Assembly (NCBI GenBank): GCA_021299715.1
Contig: JAJTEL010000001.1
Span: 395,171-459,170, forward strand
Direction: 5' to 3'
DNA length: 64,000 bases
DNA from: Ilumatobacteraceae bacterium
GTDB taxonomy: Bacteria > Actinomycetota > Acidimicrobiia > Acidimicrobiales > Ilumatobacteraceae
Part shown: positions 1 through 9,396 of the stretch, piece after piece
How the letters are laid out: each line of letters begins with the position of its first letter
Position numbering within the stretch: the stretch's first letter is position 1
Program-made: the position numbers and the translations under genes
The notes under the pieces: generated by a model
Database searches by the model: none
What the model was told of the DNA's origin: nothing
The model's input: the letters and a program-made list of their open reading frames with translations, nothing else

Positions 1-542
1 TCGAACTAGCCCTCCGTCGACTAACGACAAGTTCAATTCGCGATCTCGAAACGAGAGAAGCAGGCATGGTCACCATTGGTGGTGTTGTGTCGTCGTTAAA
101 TCGCCGTTTCACAAAGCGTGGCGATCAAATGGCAACGTTTGTTTTAGAAGACATGGATGCAAGCATCGAAGTGACGGTGTTCGCAAAAGTCCTCGCCGAA
201 TTTGGCCACCTTCTCGCGAACGACATCGTTGTAACGGTGACAGGTCGACTCAACAAGCGAGACGACAATCCAGCCAGCTTTAGTGCGCAGCGAATCGTGG
301 TTCCTCAGAACCTCGACCAGCGAATTCCAGAAATTGTGTTAACGCTGCCTGCGGGGTTCACTGCGGAAAAATTAGACACGTTAAAGACCATCATTTCTGA
401 GTTCCCCGGAATGTCGCCCATTCGAATTCAGTTGCCTAGTGGCAAAATGTTCGAGCTTGGGGGTAGCGCGTTGGTCGACATTGAGAAGGCTGTTGCCCCA
501 TTGCGCCTTACTTTCGGCTCTGGTTCGGTCAAAATCGTCTGA
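1..542 (+). CDS. dnaE: DNA polymerase III alpha subunit, C-terminal end (partial)
   Basis: The reading frame is open from base 3, so the 5' part lies outside the window; about 179 C-terminal residues are visible. They form the OB-fold nucleic-acid-binding module that follows the polymerase core of bacterial replicative PolIIIalpha. The segment GDQMATFVLEDMDASIEVTVF matches the family pattern (G.xMAxxxLED.xGxIEVxVF) and is followed by a short C-terminal tail domain. The protein is the catalytic subunit of the replisome. An in-frame ATG at 66 is internal, not the start. A weak hairpin follows the stop. Confidence 0.85.
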   Translation, partial: ELALRRLTTSSIRDLETREAGMVTIGGVVSSLNRRFTKRGDQMATFVLEDMDASIEVTVFAKVLAEFGHLLANDIVVTVTGRLNKRDDNPASFSAQRIVVPQNLDQRIPEIVLTLPAGFTAEKLDTLKTIISEFPGMSPIRIQLPSGKMFELGGSALVDIEKAVAPLRLTFGSGSVKIV

Positions 543-555
543 TTTCATCTCTTTG

Positions 556-578
556 TTTCGGGGTTCTTGCCCTCGAAA
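556..578 (+). terminator. possible hairpin terminator after dnaE
   Basis: TTTCGGGG (556-563) can pair with CCTCGAAA (571-578) with one G-T wobble around a short loop, 14 bases after the dnaE stop. There is no T-run, so this is at best a U-less terminator of the kind proposed in actinobacteria. Confidence 0.3.
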
Positions 579-641
579 TGGCAGAATAGAGGGGTTGTCT
601 CTGGCAGACCCGCCAGTAACCCTAGGGAGCCGTTCCGTTCA

Positions 642-1301
642 ATGTCGTTGGAAGTAGCCACACAGGACTGCAGTGCCCTCACCGAGGCACAGATCGAAGA
701 AATGCTCACCATTGAAGGTGGGTTCGGTCTTGCGGAGTTTCAGAAGGCTCAAGCCGACTGGGTGCTGTGCACATTGGCGCGAATCGACGGAAAACTTCAT
801 GGCGTCACTTTCTCCACTCTTGAGCGAATTGGCGGAACACCATGTGTCCTTATTGGCCTCATGACCATCAAGCGCACCGGAAAGCGTGATGCAGTATTGA
901 AGGGCCTCATGGGCGAGGCGTATCACCGCGCCCTCATGGCGTTCCCCGATGAAGACGTTGTTGTCGGCAGTCGTTTCGTGTCTCCCGATGGAGTTGAGGC
1001 CTTCAAGTCTCTTACCGACATCATTCCGCGCACCGGCCACCGTGCAGACGGTGAGCAGCGTGCGTGGGGCAAGCGCTTGGCTCGTCGATTCGGAGTCGAC
1101 AGCAAGTACGACGGACAAACTTTTGTTGTGGCATCCGACGGACAAAGCGGATATCTCGATTTCGAATCGTCAAAGCCAGAGAAGATCTCTGAAAACATCA
1201 CCGCTTTGTTCTCCACAGTGAATGCGAAAAAAGGTGGCGTCATCATTATTCACGGCTGGACCATGGCCGAAAGCTTGGTCAAGCTCGGCGCTCGTTCGTA
1301 G
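642..1301 (+). CDS. conserved hypothetical protein, 219 aa
   Basis: I do not recognise this family. The ATG at 642 is preferred over in-frame codons further upstream because the upstream residues look like translated spacer. The protein is soluble, with no signal peptide or membrane segment. It has mixed alpha/beta character, with a hydrophobic core (LARIDGKLHGVTFSTLER...PCVLIGLMTIKR) that resembles a beta-sheet core, possibly a GNAT-like fold; that is only an impression. It sits between dnaE and a nitroreductase, 4 bases from the latter, so the two are likely co-transcribed. Confidence 0.7.
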   Translation: MSLEVATQDCSALTEAQIEEMLTIEGGFGLAEFQKAQADWVLCTLARIDGKLHGVTFSTLERIGGTPCVLIGLMTIKRTGKRDAVLKGLMGEAYHRALMAFPDEDVVVGSRFVSPDGVEAFKSLTDIIPRTGHRADGEQRAWGKRLARRFGVDSKYDGQTFVVASDGQSGYLDFESSKPEKISENITALFSTVNAKKGGVIIIHGWTMAESLVKLGARS

Positions 1302-1305
1302 CACC

Positions 1306-1905
1306 GTGGAGTTCGTCGAGCTCGTTCGCACTCGGCGAATGACTCGCTCCTTCACTACAACCCCTGTTCCGTACGATCTGCTTGAACATTGCGTCGACCT
1401 TGGTATTCGAGCGCCTAGTGCGGGTAAGTCACAAGGATGGCATCTGCTTATTCTCACCGGTTCTGAAACTTCTCGTTACTGGAACATTGCATTTCCCGCA
1501 GAGCGACGAGAAGGTTTTGCCTATCCGGGACTTTTTGCTGCACCGGTCATTGCGCTTGTACTAGCCGACGAACAGGCCTATCTCGACCGATATTCCGAAT
1601 CAGACAAGCAACACACCGGGTTAGGTGAATCGCCAACTGCATGGGTGGCGCCGTATTGGACTATCGATGCGTCGTTTTCCACCATGACGTTCTTATTGGC
1701 GCTGCACGATGTAGGCATTGGTGCATTGTTCTTTGCACACGCAGAAGAAAAGTCGCTTCGCCATGAGTTTCACATTCCGCCGTCGGTTCATATTTTGGGA
1801 ACTATCGCGCTTGGTTATGAATCGGGAGACACGGTGCAAGAAGGTCGAAGTGCCAAGCGACCGTTTCGAAGTGCGTCGTCAGTTATTCATCGCGGCCGTT
1901 GGTAG
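1306..1905 (+). CDS. nitroreductase-family FMN oxidoreductase
   Basis: A 199-aa protein of the nitroreductase superfamily (FMN, NAD(P)H-dependent; substrate not predictable). The N-terminal RTRRMTRSF is the usual phosphate-binding RRSxRxF segment. [18 protein letters not shown] matches the APSxGNxQPW flavin motif, and the C-terminal [13 protein letters not shown] matches the typical G.P glycine-rich end. The GTG at 1306, 4 bases after the preceding stop, gives a start matching family N-termini; upstream in-frame codons fall inside the previous gene. Its 3' end overlaps the convergent DUF255 gene by 23 bases. Confidence 0.82.
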   Translation: MEFVELVRTRRMTRSFTTTPVPYDLLEHCVDLGIRAPSAGKSQGWHLLILTGSETSRYWNIAFPAERREGFAYPGLFAAPVIALVLADEQAYLDRYSESDKQHTGLGESPTAWVAPYWTIDASFSTMTFLLALHDVGIGALFFAHAEEKSLRHEFHIPPSVHILGTIALGYESGDTVQEGRSAKRPFRSASSVIHRGRW

Positions 1906-3877
1906 CCAGACTTTGTCGCAACTGGTCAATGGTGGTTGCGGGCAACATGCACTGGTGATCTCTGCACACGTACGCCGAACCAGGCAGTCTGTTGGTCCAC
2001 ACGGGTGAATCGAACGGTTCACCCCACGCAACAACACTGTGAGGTCGCCACTGTTGTCTGAATTCGCGCAGAAACTCGCCTGCGGGACCAGGAAGAACTA
2101 CTTCCATGGTGCCGTCGGCCAAAAGAAGGCTTGCTGACACTGCATGACAGAACGCAGACGGAGCAGATGGGGCCACTCGCGCAAGAAGCCGCAGAGTGTC
2201 AATGGCATAGGTGCGCCATTGGGCTTCGCCCGTGAGTGCTGACAGTCGTAAGAAGGCCATTGCAGCAACAGAGTTTGCTGATGGTGTGGCATTGTCCATC
2301 AAATCTTTTTGTCGAACGATGAGTTGTTCGGCGGTTGTTCCAACAGTGAAGAAGCCACTGTTTTCTGTGTCCCAGAACTCGTCACATAGTTGTTGTGCTG
2401 TAGCACGTGCAAGAGACAACCATTCATGGCCTGAGGTGAGTTCATACATTCGCACCATTGCATCCACAACATGCGCAAGGTCGTGCGCAAGAGCAGAGTG
2501 CCGGGCCTTGGGTGAGGCATCTGCTTGCCAACTTCTCTTCCATGCCCCGGCCTCGTCACGTAAGTTGTCCGCAAGGAACCGCGCATTCTTTACGGCGGCT
2601 GCAGTGAGTTGTTCGTCCTGAAAAGCTGCAGCCACTTCGCACAAGGACGACAACATCATGGCGTTCCATTCCAGAAGCACTTTGTTGTCTAGACCAGGTC
2701 GAGATCGTTGTGCTCGAACCGAATGAAGTTGCTGTCTCCAGGTTTCGACGTCACTTGATCGCACGATGTCTGACCGTTGAGCTATTCGGTTGGGAATAGA
2801 ACGACCTTCAAAGTTGCCCGCGTCGGTGATGTCCCAATACTCGCACGCAGACGCAGTCGTGTTTCCCAGAACGGCGTGTATCTCGGCTGGAGTCCACGTG
2901 TAAAACGCACCCTCTTCTGAGTGGCCGTGTTCATCTAACGAGTCGGCATCTTCGGCGCTATAGAAACCGCCATCAGGGTGAGACAAATCGGTAAGCACAT
3001 ACGACACAATTTCGCGCACAACTTGCTGGTCTCGTTCTTCTCGGTGAAGTTGCCACATGTGCAGATACACCCGCACAAGAAGTGCTTGGTCGTACAACAT
3101 CTTTTCAAAATGGGGAACTAACCATTTTTCGTCAACGCTGTAGCGAGAGAAGCCGCCACCAATGTGGTCGTACATGCCACCAGCTGCCATGGCATCGAGT
3201 GAGGTGCGCACCATGTCAACAAGTTGGGTGTCATTGTTTAACAGCGACACGCGCAACATGAGGTCTAGTCCAAACGTGGACGGAAACTTTGGTGCTCCAC
3301 TAAAACCACCCCACGTGGCGTCGAATGACGACTGCAAAGCGCCAATGGTGGTTGAGACAAGTTGACGCGCGTCTACTGCGGGAGCAGGTTCAACATGTGC
3401 AGTGCGACCGATTGCTTCAACGAGTGCGTCAACGTTCTGTTGCAATTCATCTCGGCGATTTCGCCAAGCATCGTCGACTGCTTCCATTAACTTCACGAAT
3501 GTTTCGCGCGGATAGTACGTACCGCCGTAGAACGGCTCACCGGTTGGGGTGCAAAAAACAGTCATCGGCCAGCCACCGCGCCCGGTGAGTGCCTGAACCG
3601 CGTCCATATAGACAGCATCAACATCAGGGCGTTCTTCTCTGTCAACTTTGACATTGACAAACAGTTGGTTCATGACCGCGGCAGTTGCGTCGTCTTCAAA
3701 GCTTTCGTGAGCCATGACGTGACACCAATGGCAGGCCGAATAGCCAACCGATAACAGAATTGGTTTACCAGTGCGTTGCGCTTCGGCGAAAGCGTCGTCA
3801 CCCCATTGGTACCAATGAACAGGGTTGTCTCGGTGCTGACGAAGATACGGCGATGAAGCGTCGGCGAGTCTGTTCAC
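1883..3877 (-). CDS. DUF255 / YyaL-type thioredoxin-domain protein
   Basis: A 664-aa member of the YyaL/spermatogenesis-associated-protein-20 family. The N-terminal thioredoxin-like domain (about residues 1-165) carries a CxxC pair at C49/C52 (SACHWCHVM) and the strongly conserved WYQW and GGWPMTVF segments. The rest is an alpha/alpha-toroid resembling N-acylglucosamine 2-epimerases/cellulases. The biochemical role of the family is unsettled. The start is GTG (3877) in the 6-base gap after fabI, so it is probably read in the same transcript as fabI. Its stop overlaps the nitroreductase end. Confidence 0.88.
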   Translation of the reverse strand: MNRLADASSPYLRQHRDNPVHWYQWGDDAFAEAQRTGKPILLSVGYSACHWCHVMAHESFEDDATAAVMNQLFVNVKVDREERPDVDAVYMDAVQALTGRGGWPMTVFCTPTGEPFYGGTYYPRETFVKLMEAVDDAWRNRRDELQQNVDALVEAIGRTAHVEPAPAVDARQLVSTTIGALQSSFDATWGGFSGAPKFPSTFGLDLMLRVSLLNNDTQLVDMVRTSLDAMAAGGMYDHIGGGFSRYSVDEKWLVPHFEKMLYDQALLVRVYLHMWQLHREERDQQVVREIVSYVLTDLSHPDGGFYSAEDADSLDEHGHSEEGAFYTWTPAEIHAVLGNTTASACEYWDITDAGNFEGRSIPNRIAQRSDIVRSSDVETWRQQLHSVRAQRSRPGLDNKVLLEWNAMMLSSLCEVAAAFQDEQLTAAAVKNARFLADNLRDEAGAWKRSWQADASPKARHSALAHDLAHVVDAMVRMYELTSGHEWLSLARATAQQLCDEFWDTENSGFFTVGTTAEQLIVRQKDLMDNATPSANSVAAMAFLRLSALTGEAQWRTYAIDTLRLLARVAPSAPSAFCHAVSASLLLADGTMEVVLPGPAGEFLREFRQQWRPHSVVAWGEPFDSPVWTNRLPGSAYVCRDHQCMLPATTIDQLRQSLATNGRDE

Positions 3878-3883
3878 AAAGAA

Positions 3884-4651
3884 CTATGCACCCATGGCGT
3901 GATAGCCGCCATCAACATGAATGATCTCGCCGGTTGTGGCGGGGAACCAATCTGACATGAGTGCAAGAACAGTCTTTGCGACTGGTGTTGAATCGGTGAC
4001 GTCCCATCCGAGCGGCGCGCGTTCGTCCCACACGTCTTCAAACTTCTTGAATCCGGGGATGGACTTTGCTGCCATGGTCTTAATGGGGCCTGCTGCCACC
4101 AGGTTGCATCGAATTCCACGCGGTCCGAGGTCTTTTGCCAAGTATCGGTTCGTGGCCTCGAACGCAGCCTTTGCCACGCCCATCCAGTTGTACGCGGGCC
4201 ACGCAACTGTGTTGTCAAAGTCGAGACCAATAATGGTGGACCCAGGACTCATGAGGGGGAGGAACGCGTCAGCCATCGTCTTTAACGAATATGCCGATAT
4301 CTCCATTGCTACTGCAACGTCGCTCCATTGGGCTGCTAAAAAATCGTCTCCCAAGCACACCTCAGGTGCAAACCCAATGGCATGCAACACTGCATCAACA
4401 CGACCTAAAGAAGCGCGCACATTTTCACGAACTGACTCGACATGGTCGGCATTGGTGACGTCAAACTCGAACACCTCTACGGGAGTGTCTAATTTGCGTG
4501 CAGTGCGTTGAGTGAGCGACAGAGCGCGTCCGGCGCCGGTGAGAACGATGTGGGCTCCTTCTCGTTGAGCGAGTTGCGCCACACGAAAGGCCAGCGAGGC
4601 GTCGGTAAGCACGCCTGTGACCACAATTTTCTTGCCATCGAGAAGTCCCAT
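3884..4651 (-). CDS. fabI: enoyl-[acyl-carrier-protein] reductase, InhA type
   Basis: A 255-aa NADH-dependent enoyl-ACP reductase for the last step of each fatty-acid elongation cycle (type II FAS, cytoplasm). It resembles mycobacterial InhA closely: MGLLDGKKIVVTGVLTD at the N-terminus, the HAIGFAPE segment, a catalytic Tyr154-x6-Lys161 in PAYNWMGVAK, NLVAAGPIKTMA, and WFPATTGEIIHVDGG near the end. The ATG at 4651 is chosen because family proteins start exactly there and a -10 lies 7 bases upstream; a longer frame reaches 4846 but runs back into npdG. It is divergent from npdG. Confidence 0.93.
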   Translation of the reverse strand: MGLLDGKKIVVTGVLTDASLAFRVAQLAQREGAHIVLTGAGRALSLTQRTARKLDTPVEVFEFDVTNADHVESVRENVRASLGRVDAVLHAIGFAPEVCLGDDFLAAQWSDVAVAMEISAYSLKTMADAFLPLMSPGSTIIGLDFDNTVAWPAYNWMGVAKAAFEATNRYLAKDLGPRGIRCNLVAAGPIKTMAAKSIPGFKKFEDVWDERAPLGWDVTDSTPVAKTVLALMSDWFPATTGEIIHVDGGYHAMGA

Positions 4652-4658
4652 GGTTATG

Positions 4659-4664
4659 ACCGTA
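4659..4664 (-). promoter_or_regulatory. -10 element of fabI (leaderless start)
   Basis: Minus-strand TACGGT lies 7 bases before the fabI ATG, so transcription should begin at or next to the start codon. Confidence 0.5.
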
Positions 4665-4698
4665 GTTCGGTAGGGGTCCATGTGTAAGGCTCTACAGA

Positions 4699-5373
4699 AT
4701 GCGTATTGGAATCCTCGGTGGAACCGGACCTGCTGGAACCGCTCTCGGAGCACGACTTGCGTCGGTTGGCTACGAAGTCGTGCTTGGTTCTCGTTCTCGG
4801 TACCGCGCTCTTGAAGCGTGTGACTCGGTAAAGGCAAAGTGGCCACAGCTAGACCTCAACCTTCAGGCCGGCGATAACCATGCTGCATCTGCGTGTGACG
4901 TGGTCGTTCTTGCTACCCCGTGGGATGGTGCAGCAACAACCGCGCAAGAGCACATCGATTTGCTTGCCGGCAAAGTGGTCATCAGCATGGCGAACGCTCT
5001 TGTTCGCGTGGGTCACGAATTCCAGCCATTGCTTCCGCCACGAGGAAGTGTTGCCGCACACGTCCAAGCTGCCGTTCCTCAATGTCGAGTGGTGGCCGCA
5101 TTCCATCACTTGCCTGCAACAGAACTCGGTCATCTCGGTGATCCCATTGACTCCGATGTTCTTATTTGTTCCGACGATGCTGAAGCCACGCAGATTGCTA
5201 TGGAGATCACATCGAAAATTCCAGGTTGTCGTCCACTCGACGCGGGCGAACTGTCAAACGCCACTGCAATTGAAGCTTTCACTGCGGTACTTCTTCAGTT
5301 GAACGTTCGCTACAAGACTCGTGTCGCTCCAAAGTTGACAGGCATCAAGCGGGACCCTCGGGCTCAGGCGTAA
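4699..5373 (+). CDS. npdG: NADPH-dependent F420 reductase (F420H2:NADP oxidoreductase)
   Basis: A 224-aa Rossmann-fold protein that moves hydride between coenzyme F420 and NADP. The N-terminal MRIGILGGTGPAGTALGARLA is the dinucleotide-binding glycine-rich loop. VVLATPWDGA, the central AFHHLPATEL segment and the C-terminal LDAGELSNATAIEAFTAVLLQLNVRYK pattern are those of the F420-dependent NADP reductase family (Fno/NpdG). It implies F420 is made in this cell, in line with the LLM-type oxidoreductase at 13.9 kb. It is divergent from fabI, with 47 bases between. Confidence 0.87.
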   Translation: MRIGILGGTGPAGTALGARLASVGYEVVLGSRSRYRALEACDSVKAKWPQLDLNLQAGDNHAASACDVVVLATPWDGAATTAQEHIDLLAGKVVISMANALVRVGHEFQPLLPPRGSVAAHVQAAVPQCRVVAAFHHLPATELGHLGDPIDSDVLICSDDAEATQIAMEITSKIPGCRPLDAGELSNATAIEAFTAVLLQLNVRYKTRVAPKLTGIKRDPRAQA

Positions 5374-5376
5374 CGT
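5371..5376 (+). promoter_or_regulatory. -10 element of mshC built on the npdG stop codon
   Basis: TAACGT: its TAA is the npdG stop. It lies 8 bases before ATG 5385, the spacing of a leaderless promoter. Confidence 0.4.
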
Positions 5377-5384
5377 TCATGAGC

Positions 5385-6524
5385 ATGCGGTTGTACGACA
5401 CGGCGCGGCGCGAAGTTGTTCCGTTTACACCCGGAGACACTGTCCTTATGTACACGTGTGGCATCACGCCATACGACGCCACGCATCTTGGGCACGCTGC
5501 AACCTTTCTTGTCTACGACGTCCTTCAACGTCGACTCATCGATCGCGGACACACCGTTCGTTGTGTTCGCAATGTCACGGATGTCGATGATCCGTTGTTT
5601 GCCAAAGCACGCGAGTTGGGTGTGCATTATTTAGACCTTGCTGCGGGCGAGGAAGCTCGTTTCAATCGCGACATGGAAGCACTGAATGCATTGCCTGTGT
5701 TCAGCACGCCCCGCGCATCGTCTGCAATTTCCGACATCCGCGGATTCATTGGCATGGTTCTCGACCGCGGATTTGCCTACGCCGCGGGTGGCTCGGTGTA
5801 TTTCGATGTCACGCAGTTCCCGTCATTCGGTGAAGTGTCTCATTACACACACGAACAAATGATTGACTTCGCTCGTCAGCGCGGTGGCAATGTCGACGAC
5901 CCTCACAAACGAAATCCACTCGATTTCGTGTTGTGGCATCCGTCCGCAGACGACGAGCCATCGTGGGATGCTCAATGGGGTGCTGGTCGTCCGGGATGGC
6001 ACATTGAATGTTCCGCTCTGGCATTACGCGAACTTGGGACCACCATTGACCTTCATGGCGGCGGAAGCGATCTCATCTTCCCTCACCACGAATGTGAGCG
6101 CGCCCAGTCCGAGGCGGCAACAGGGGAGACCTTTGTCCGTCACTGGATGCATGTGGCCATGGTGTTTAAAGACGGCGAGAAAATGTCGAAGAGTTTGGGC
6201 AATCTGGTGTTTGTCGATGCCTTGCGCAAGGAGTGGGACCCCCGCAGTATTCGTCTCGCTGTCATCGAACACCATTATCGAAATGAATGGGAATGGGACG
6301 ACCAACTGATGCCCCGCAACCGTCAACGGTTACAGGCATGGAAGGCCTCTGTGGGCGGAACTGAGTCAACCATTCTCGATCAGGTACGTGAACACTTAGA
6401 CAACGACCTGAATACACCCGACGCCATCGCGGCAATCGACGCTGCTGCCGCTGCTGGTCACGATGTTTCGGCCAGTGCCTCATTGCTGGGCGTGGAATTA
6501 TCTGCGCCTTTGTCTCCCGCATAA
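5385..6524 (+). CDS. mshC: mycothiol ligase (Cys:GlcN-Ins ligase)
   Basis: ATP-dependent ligase joining cysteine to glucosaminyl-inositol in mycothiol synthesis. It derives from cysteinyl-tRNA synthetase but is shorter (379 aa) and carries the MshC signature MYTCGITPYDATHLGHAAT, where CysS has CGPTVYDxxHIGNAR. Also visible are NVTDVDDPL, zinc ligands in YTCG, GWHIECSA and GGGSDLIFPHHE, and the adenylate loop GEKMSKSLGN. The tRNA-anticodon region of CysS is missing, as expected. ATG 5379 is an alternative start 2 codons upstream; 5385 fits the -10. It ends at a strong terminator. Confidence 0.9.
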   Translation: MRLYDTARREVVPFTPGDTVLMYTCGITPYDATHLGHAATFLVYDVLQRRLIDRGHTVRCVRNVTDVDDPLFAKARELGVHYLDLAAGEEARFNRDMEALNALPVFSTPRASSAISDIRGFIGMVLDRGFAYAAGGSVYFDVTQFPSFGEVSHYTHEQMIDFARQRGGNVDDPHKRNPLDFVLWHPSADDEPSWDAQWGAGRPGWHIECSALALRELGTTIDLHGGGSDLIFPHHECERAQSEAATGETFVRHWMHVAMVFKDGEKMSKSLGNLVFVDALRKEWDPRSIRLAVIEHHYRNEWEWDDQLMPRNRQRLQAWKASVGGTESTILDQVREHLDNDLNTPDAIAAIDAAAAAGHDVSASASLLGVELSAPLSPA

Positions 6525-6544
6525 TGCTCTTTGAGCCAATAGTC

Positions 6545-6590
6545 ACAGGTGTATTTACCAATTGTAAATAGTTGGTAACTCCTGTTTTTT
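6545..6590 (+). terminator. intrinsic terminator after mshC
   Basis: A two-part stem: ACAGG (6545-6549) with CCTGT (6581-6585), and TTACCAA (6555-6561) with TTGGTAA (6572-6578), around a 10-base loop. A T-run (6585-6590) follows at once. This is one of only two hairpins in the window with a real U-tract. Confidence 0.7.
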
Positions 6591-6607
6591 GAACGGGATT
6601 TTGGGTC

Positions 6608-6613
6608 TATTGT
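6608..6613 (+). promoter_or_regulatory. -10 element of plsC
   Basis: TATTGT lies 9 bases before the plsC ATG, just after the mshC terminator, where a new transcription unit is expected. Confidence 0.4.
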
Positions 6614-6622
6614 CTGCGGTAC

Positions 6623-7372
6623 ATGACCGAGGACAATGCACCCGACTCAGCCGAACAGCAATCGGCCGCATTGCCCGGAACCGGTCGCGCCCAAATACGT
6701 GCGCGCAGAGTCATTAAGCCACTTCTTAATCGTTTCTGGAATGTCACCATTGAGGGTGCACACAACATTCCAGTCGATGGTCCTGCAATTTTGTGTCCAA
6801 ATCACATCAGTTTTTTCGATTCTGTTTTCACCATGGTGTACGCGAATCGACAAATTAGTTTTGTTGGCAAAGCCGAATACATGGACTCTTGGAAAACAAA
6901 ACATTTGTTTCCTGCACTCGGCATGATTCCCATCGACCGCGCTGGCGGATCAAAGAGCGAAGGCGCGCTCATTGCAGCAGAACACGTGTTGCGCCGTGGA
7001 GAACTATTCGGCATTTATCCCGAAGGAACACGTAGCCGCGACGGCATGTTGTACAAGGGGCACACAGGAGCAGCACGACTTGCGCTGAAGGTGGGATGTC
7101 CAATTATTCCGGTGGGCATAATTGGCACGCGCGAAATTCAACCACCCGACACATTTTTTCCGAAGATTGGGTTGGAATGCACCGTGAAGTTTGGAACTCC
7201 CATTGACCCATCTCGCTATGCCTCTCGTGGTGGTGATCATTTGGTTCTCCGTGAAATCACCGACGAATTGATGTTTGAAATTCGAGAACTCACCGGCCAG
7301 GAATACCGAAATGTGTATGCCACAAAGAAAGCCGAAGCCCTTCCCACCGACACGGCGGTTGTTTCCTCATAA
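6623..7372 (+). CDS. plsC: 1-acyl-sn-glycerol-3-phosphate acyltransferase (PlsC family)
   Basis: A 249-aa LPLAT-family acyltransferase that acylates lysophosphatidate at the inner membrane face to give phosphatidate. It has the catalytic H61-x4-D66 (NHISFFD) and the substrate motif E134-G-T-R (YPEGTRSRDG), with PIIPVGIIGT as motif IV. No clear transmembrane helix is seen beyond hydrophobic patches. Acidic, low-complexity first 25 residues look like a flexible tail. It forms its own unit between the mshC terminator and thrS. The exact acyl acceptor cannot be proved from sequence. Confidence 0.86.
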   Translation: MTEDNAPDSAEQQSAALPGTGRAQIRARRVIKPLLNRFWNVTIEGAHNIPVDGPAILCPNHISFFDSVFTMVYANRQISFVGKAEYMDSWKTKHLFPALGMIPIDRAGGSKSEGALIAAEHVLRRGELFGIYPEGTRSRDGMLYKGHTGAARLALKVGCPIIPVGIIGTREIQPPDTFFPKIGLECTVKFGTPIDPSRYASRGGDHLVLREITDELMFEIRELTGQEYRNVYATKKAEALPTDTAVVSS

Positions 7373-7404
7373 GAAATAGGGCAGGGGCACAGGTGCTCGC
7401 TCCG

Positions 7405-7410
7405 TAGAAT
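7405..7410 (+). promoter_or_regulatory. -10 element of thrS
   Basis: TAGAAT lies 9 bases upstream of the thrS ATG. It would give a near-leaderless transcript. No T-box-like leader fits in the 47-base gap. Confidence 0.4.
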
Positions 7411-7419
7411 GGCTATCTC

Positions 7420-9396
7420 ATGGCTGATATCTCTGTTCTTCTTCCCGATGGCTCGGCGCGTTCCGTACCAGTCGGAGCCACCATCGCCGATGTTGCTGCG
7501 TCTATTGGTTCTCGGTTGGCAAAGGCTGCTCTTGCCGGAACCGTGAATGGTGAAGAAGTAGATCTCTCTACCGTTGTTGAAGATGGTGTCACGGTGTCGG
7601 TGATTACCGCCGATTCCGACGCCGGACGTCATGTGCTTCGCCATTCCACCGCCCATGTTCTGGCACAAGCGGTGGTGCAATTGTTCCCTGGCGCACAGTT
7701 TTCAATAGGGCCAGCAATTGAAGATGGTTTCTATTACGACTTTGAATTACCAGGCGGTCGTACTTTCTCCGACGACGACCTCGCGTCAATCGAGGCTCGT
7801 ATGCGCGAGATCATGAAGGCGAACCAACCGTTCATTCGTTCAGAACTCAGCGCTGCCGATGCGCTCTCGTTATTTGCTGCTCAAAAATACAAATGCGAAA
7901 TCATCGAACGAGTCACCTCTGGTGCAGCAGATGGAAGTGATGCAGGTGAAGTGGGCAACTCTGACACCATCAGCGTGTATCGCAACTCCGATGAGTTTGT
8001 CGATCTCTGTCGCGGTCCACACGTACCGTCAACGTCCAGGCTTGGTCACTTTGCTCTCATGAAAGTTGCAGGCGCCTATTGGCGTGGCAATGAAAAAGGC
8101 CCCATGCTGCAGCGCATCTACGGAACGGCGTGGGAGAGCGACGTCGCACTAAAAGAGCACCTGCACCGTCTTGAAGAAGCGGGAAAGCGTGATCATCGTA
8201 AGTTGGCAAATGAGCTAGATCTGCTGTCATTCCCGTCCGAACTCGGTGGCGGACTTGCGGTGTGGCATCCGAAGGGCGCCATTATTCGCAAGCTCATGGA
8301 GGACTACAGCCGTCAACGTCACCAAGACGGTGATTATCAGTTCGTTTACACGCCACATCTCGCCAACGCCAACTTATTTGTACAGTCCGGCCACCTCGAT
8401 TTCTATGCAGACGGCATGTATCCGCCAATGGAGATGGACAACGGCACGTACTACATGAAGCCAATGAACTGTCCAATGCATTGCCTTATTTATGGCAGTC
8501 GCCAACGCAGTTATCGCGAATTACCTTTACGTCTGTTCGAACTTGGCAACGTTTACCGATACGAACGTGCCGGAACTCTGCATGGTTTGTTGCGTATTCG
8601 TGGCTTTACACAAGACGACAGCCACATCTATTGCACCGAAGATCAAATGGCAGAAGAAATCGCATCTCTTCTCGATTTCATCATGTCAGTCTTGCGCCGT
8701 TTCGGATTCAACGATTTTGAATTCAACTTGTCAACTCGTGATCCGCAGAAATCAGTTGGTTCCGATGAAATTTGGGAAAAAGCCACGCGCGCGCTAGGCG
8801 ACGCTTTGGGTACACACGGACTTGAGTACAAAATCAAAGATGGCGATGCTGCTTTCTACGGGCCAAAAATTGACATCGATGTGCGCGACGCCATTGGTCG
8901 TAAGTGGCAGCTCAGCACCATTCAGTTGGACTTCAATTCGCCAGAACGCTTTGGCCTTGAGTACGTGGGAAATGATGGTCAACGTCGTCGCCCCATCATG
9001 ATTCACCGCGCATTAATGGGGTCTATTGAACGTTTCTTTGGTGTTCTCATCGAGCACTACGCCGGTGCCTTCCCCACATGGCTCTCCCCAGAACAAGTGC
9101 GCGTGTTGCCAGTAGCAGTCGCTCATAACGACTATGCATTGTCAGTAGTGAACAGCCTTAAGGCACAGGGCTTCCGTGTCGACATCGATCATGCAGACGA
9201 ACAACTTGGAAAACGAATCCGAAATGCCAAAACTGGCAAGGTTCCGTACGTACTCGTTGTCGGTGATGACGACGTTGCCAACGGAACTGTCGGAGTGAAC
9301 CCTCGCGGGGGAGATGTAGAACGCGATGTCACCGTTCAGGCATTTATTGCTCGATTGGCAGCAGATGTTGCTGAAGGACAGTCGGGCGGCGAATAG
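7420..9396 (+). CDS. thrS: threonyl-tRNA synthetase
   Basis: A 658-aa class II synthetase. In order: a TGS domain (about 1-62), the second additional/editing domain with HSTAHVLAQAV and later zinc-type histidines (about 70-220), a catalytic core with NCPMHC (zinc Cys), RYERAGTLHGLLRIRGFTQDDSH (motif 2 with zinc His) and PIMIHRALMGSIERF (motif 3), then the anticodon-binding domain (PEQVRVLPV to the end). It is full length and editing-competent by motif. It heads the thrS-HIT-pgsA-patA order known from mycobacteria; the HIT start codon follows its stop directly. Confidence 0.96.
   Translation: MADISVLLPDGSARSVPVGATIADVAASIGSRLAKAALAGTVNGEEVDLSTVVEDGVTVSVITADSDAGRHVLRHSTAHVLAQAVVQLFPGAQFSIGPAIEDGFYYDFELPGGRTFSDDDLASIEARMREIMKANQPFIRSELSAADALSLFAAQKYKCEIIERVTSGAADGSDAGEVGNSDTISVYRNSDEFVDLCRGPHVPSTSRLGHFALMKVAGAYWRGNEKGPMLQRIYGTAWESDVALKEHLHRLEEAGKRDHRKLANELDLLSFPSELGGGLAVWHPKGAIIRKLMEDYSRQRHQDGDYQFVYTPHLANANLFVQSGHLDFYADGMYPPMEMDNGTYYMKPMNCPMHCLIYGSRQRSYRELPLRLFELGNVYRYERAGTLHGLLRIRGFTQDDSHIYCTEDQMAEEIASLLDFIMSVLRRFGFNDFEFNLSTRDPQKSVGSDEIWEKATRALGDALGTHGLEYKIKDGDAAFYGPKIDIDVRDAIGRKWQLSTIQLDFNSPERFGLEYVGNDGQRRRPIMIHRALMGSIERFFGVLIEHYAGAFPTWLSPEQVRVLPVAVAHNDYALSVVNSLKAQGFRVDIDHADEQLGKRIRNAKTGKVPYVLVVGDDDVANGTVGVNPRGGDVERDVTVQAFIARLAADVAEGQSGGE

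Noticed and set aside
5379-6524. Annotation as cysteinyl-tRNA synthetase with a C-terminal truncation
   Set aside because: The CGITPYDATHLGHAAT signature and length fit MshC; the missing anticodon region is normal for that enzyme, so it is not a broken cysS.
6555-6578. TTACCAA...TTGGTAA as an operator for a lipid regulator of plsC
   Set aside because: The arms belong to a longer stem followed directly by a T-run, which fits a terminator of mshC better than an operator.
7373-7419. T-box leader before thrS
   Set aside because: The gap is 47 bases with no stem or antiterminator motif; also nothing T-box-like before alaS, hisS or aspS.
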